From Clostridiales bacterium (GTDB lineage: Bacteria > Bacillota > Clostridia > Peptostreptococcales > BM714): a stretch of 6,636 nt of DNA. Shown here one piece after another: positions 5,216-6,636 of this stretch (positions within the stretch are counted from its first letter, which is position 1; each line of letters opens with the position of its first letter). The translations under genes were made by a program, and so were the position numbers. The notes below the pieces were generated by a model. That model was not told where the DNA came from and made no database searches. It saw nothing but the letters and a program-made list of their open reading frames with translations. The DNA is taken from positions 3,847 to 10,482 of the forward strand of contig PKTO01000227.1 in NCBI GenBank assembly GCA_002869095.1. The letters are read 5' to 3'.

Positions 5216-5909
5216 AATCTAAGCCTATTTCCAATATACCCAAAAGTTCGTCATAATCATGAACTTCATACTTGGGAAAGATGTTTTTTTCGTTTGTTCT
5301 TTTGCCGGCATTGTACCAGCATGTGTCAAGCCCGTAATTTAGGCCGCCCAGAATGTCGGATGTGAGGCTGTCCCCGATCATGAGGGCCTTTTCCTTGTCC
5401 CTGTATCCTATTTTGTCAAAAGTATGCTGGAAAATCCCCGGATCGGGTTTTGAGATTCCTACGCTTTCCGAAATCACAAGCTCCTCGAAATACGGCCTTA
5501 TCGGCGATGTGCCGAGTCTGTTGTCCTGAACCGATGTGAGGCCGTTCGTAAGCAGAACCATCCTGAAACGCCCCTTCAGGCTTTCAAGCAATTCCTCCGC
5601 ACCCTCAAGCAGAAATCCTGCAGTCGAAAGATTGTATAGATATTCACTTGAGAAGCGTTCGGAATCCTCTTTTATTTCCAGCTTGTCGAAAAAGCGCCTG
5701 AAGCGCTCAGCTTTTAGCGTATTTTGGTCTATCTTTCCAAGCTCCATCTCCTGCCATATGGCCTTGTTCACATTTGCGTAAATTCCGTATTCCTTCTTTG
5801 TGAAATCGCGACCGGCATCCCCTGCAGTCTTGAAAAAGGCGTACTCCTCCGCCCTCTCGAAATCGAAAAGCGTTCCGTCCGCGTCAAATATCAACAATTC
5901 GTATCTCAA
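5214..5909 (-). CDS. yjjG: YjjG-family HAD hydrolase (probable non-canonical pyrimidine nucleotidase)
   Basis: A 231-residue HAD-superfamily phosphatase of subfamily IA with all four motifs. Motif I is FDADGTLFDF, with nucleophile Asp9 and acid/base Asp11. Motif II is LLTNG (119-123), motif III is the Lys154 of SKPDP, and motif IV is GDSLTSD (179-185), which holds the Mg2+. An alpha-helical cap domain lies between residues 16 and about 95. The DADGTLFDF form, AEEY after it, ISKPDPGIF and length match the YjjG/YfnB group; Escherichia coli YjjG is known to dephosphorylate dUMP, dTMP and mutagenic pyrimidine nucleotides. Exact substrate here is inferred. I chose the TTG at 5909 because AGGAAG lies 6 nt before it and because MRYELLIFDADG starts like family members; a TTG at 5927 would extend it by six residues. 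It leads a two-gene operon with the PspC-domain gene. Confidence 0.88.
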   Translation of the reverse strand: MRYELLIFDADGTLFDFERAEEYAFFKTAGDAGRDFTKKEYGIYANVNKAIWQEMELGKIDQNTLKAERFRRFFDKLEIKEDSERFSSEYLYNLSTAGFLLEGAEELLESLKGRFRMVLLTNGLTSVQDNRLGTSPIRPYFEELVISESVGISKPDPGIFQHTFDKIGYRDKEKALMIGDSLTSDILGGLNYGLDTCWYNAGKRTNEKNIFPKYEVHDYDELLGILEIGLD

Positions 5910-5915
5910 AGTAAT

Positions 5916-5921
5916 CTTCCT
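5916..5921 (-). promoter_or_regulatory. Ribosome binding site deciding the nucleotidase TTG start
   Basis: AGGAAG followed by ATTACT and TTG at 5909. The alternative TTG at 5927 would have this site inside the gene. Confidence 0.6.
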
Positions 5922-5942
5922 TTCCAAAATAATCTTTTTTCA

Positions 5943-5971
5943 ATCATAACACTCAATCGAGCTTTAGAAAA
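5943..5971 (-). promoter_or_regulatory. Possible extended -10 promoter of the nucleotidase-pspC operon
   Basis: TGTTATGAT on the minus strand gives TATGAT (5948-5943, 5 of 6 bases of the -10 consensus) with the TG of an extended -10 box one base upstream. The -35 position 17 nt away holds only TTTTCT. A start near 5936 would leave about 27 nt before the TTG start. The weak -35 keeps confidence low. Confidence 0.4.
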
Positions 5972-6006
5972 CCCTTCCATGTCCAAACGTCCCCGTGATT
6001 ACAGCA

Positions 6007-6044
6007 AACAAAAATAAGCAAAACTGATTTTGCTTATTTTTGTT
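6007..6044. terminator. Bidirectional-looking hairpin terminator after the MalY/PatB-type gene
   Basis: Two perfectly complementary 17-nt arms (6007-6023 and 6028-6044) enclose a 4-nt loop. The stem is A/T-rich with a GC pair step in the middle and carries its own T runs (TTATTTTTGTT) at the 3' side on both strands. It lies about 50 nt past the stop codon of the gene ending at 6093, with no gene converging from the other side, so its work here is on the minus strand. Confidence 0.75.
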
Positions 6045-6092
6045 GTTAAAATATTCTTTTGTCAATTTATCAAAATTCCGGACACGAATTGT

Positions 6093-6636
6093 CTATTTCA
6101 ACACAGCCTCTTTTATCCGCTTCAGACCCTCTTGCAGAACGGAGCGGGGACATGCAAGATTGAGCCTGATGTATCCGTCGGAATTCCCCACGAACATATT
6201 TCCTCCCTCCAGAAGGACTCCCGCATTGTTTGCAAAGAACAGCGACAGGTTCTCCTCGCCCGCAAGATAGGGGTCGATGTTTACCCAGGCGAGATATGTG
6301 GCCTCGGATATCTCGAACTTCGTTTCGGGAAGGTTTTGGTCCAGATAGCGCTTGGTGAATTCGAAATTCCCGTCAAGGTACTTTTTCAGTTCAACAAGCC
6401 AGTCCAAACCATGCCCGTATGCAGCCTGGGTCGCCGCAATGCTGAGAGGATTCTCAAAGGGATAGTGGCGGTCCAGCCAGGTCTTTCGAAGCGTTTCGCT
6501 CGGAATGATTATGTTCGAAAGCATAAGCCCCGCCAAGTTGAAAGTCTTGCTCGGAGCCATGGCTGTTATTATGCGGTCGGAGTCGGGAAAAACCTTTGCG
6601 AGAGGTATGTGCTTATTGCCGGTTCGGAGCAGGTCG
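6093..6636 (-). CDS. MalY/PatB-family PLP-dependent C-S lyase/aminotransferase, C-terminal part
   Basis: The last 180 residues of a fold-type I PLP enzyme; the start lies beyond 6636 and family members are usually about 390 residues, so nearly half is present. The frame is open to the window edge, so the ATG at 6560 is internal. The PLP-binding lysine is in APSKTFNLAGL (Lys codon 6548-6546), and the preceding NKHIPLAKVFP with DRIITAM matches the MalY/PatB subgroup. The small domain holds the YIRLNLACPRS segment, whose Arg is expected to bind the substrate carboxylate. Relatives are cystathionine beta-lyases (cysteine conjugates to pyruvate, ammonia and a thiol), and some also act as aminotransferases, so the substrate is not fixed by sequence. 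It is followed by a hairpin terminator and is transcribed apart from the nucleotidase operon. Confidence 0.9.
   Translation of the reverse strand, partial: DLLRTGNKHIPLAKVFPDSDRIITAMAPSKTFNLAGLMLSNIIIPSETLRKTWLDRHYPFENPLSIAATQAAYGHGLDWLVELKKYLDGNFEFTKRYLDQNLPETKFEISEATYLAWVNIDPYLAGEENLSLFFANNAGVLLEGGNMFVGNSDGYIRLNLACPRSVLQEGLKRIKEAVLK

Overview
The window looks like a chromosomal segment of an anaerobic Firmicute of the class Clostridia. The evidence is a single-chain FGAM synthase with fused PurS-, PurL- and PurQ-like parts, an opine/octopine-dehydrogenase-type gene behind a near-perfect sigma-54 promoter, strong purine-rich ribosome binding sites, and a guanine riboswitch that works through an intrinsic terminator. 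The species cannot be named; an amino-acid-fermenting clostridium is a guess from the sigma-54/opine-dehydrogenase pairing.

All five recognised genes lie on the minus strand, so transcription runs from high to low coordinates. In that order: (1) 6636-6093 is the C-terminal part of a MalY/PatB-type PLP-dependent C-S lyase/aminotransferase, followed by a perfect 17-bp hairpin terminator. (2) 5909-5214 is a YjjG-type HAD nucleotidase (TTG start), tightly followed by (3) 5201-5001, a small PspC-domain membrane protein (GTG start). These two form a short operon ending in a terminator at 4986-4955. (4) A promoter at about 4958-4929, partly overlapping that terminator, opens a leader of about 340 nt that holds a guanine-class riboswitch, its antiterminator/terminator switch, and a second independent hairpin terminator. 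The leader controls purL (4583-816). (5) Directly after the purL stop codon comes an imperfect 7-nt tandem repeat array of about 24 units, then the purL terminator at 645-613. (6) 612-255 is non-coding, with only a weak ORF remnant. It carries a dyad and a sigma-54 promoter driving (7) an opine-dehydrogenase-like gene that runs off the window at position 1.

purL performs the fourth step of de novo purine synthesis and is read as a monocistronic unit switched off by guanine or hypoxanthine. The YjjG-type enzyme probably handles non-canonical pyrimidine nucleotides. The other genes show no obvious pathway link to purL. The most interesting material is non-coding: the guanine aptamer with two small core deviations, the unexplained second terminator between riboswitch and purL (whose 5' arm could pair with aptamer stem P3), the heptad array in the purL 3' UTR, and the sigma-54 promoter with a possible enhancer dyad. 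I saw no rRNA, tRNA, CRISPR array, insertion sequence or wholly new gene system.
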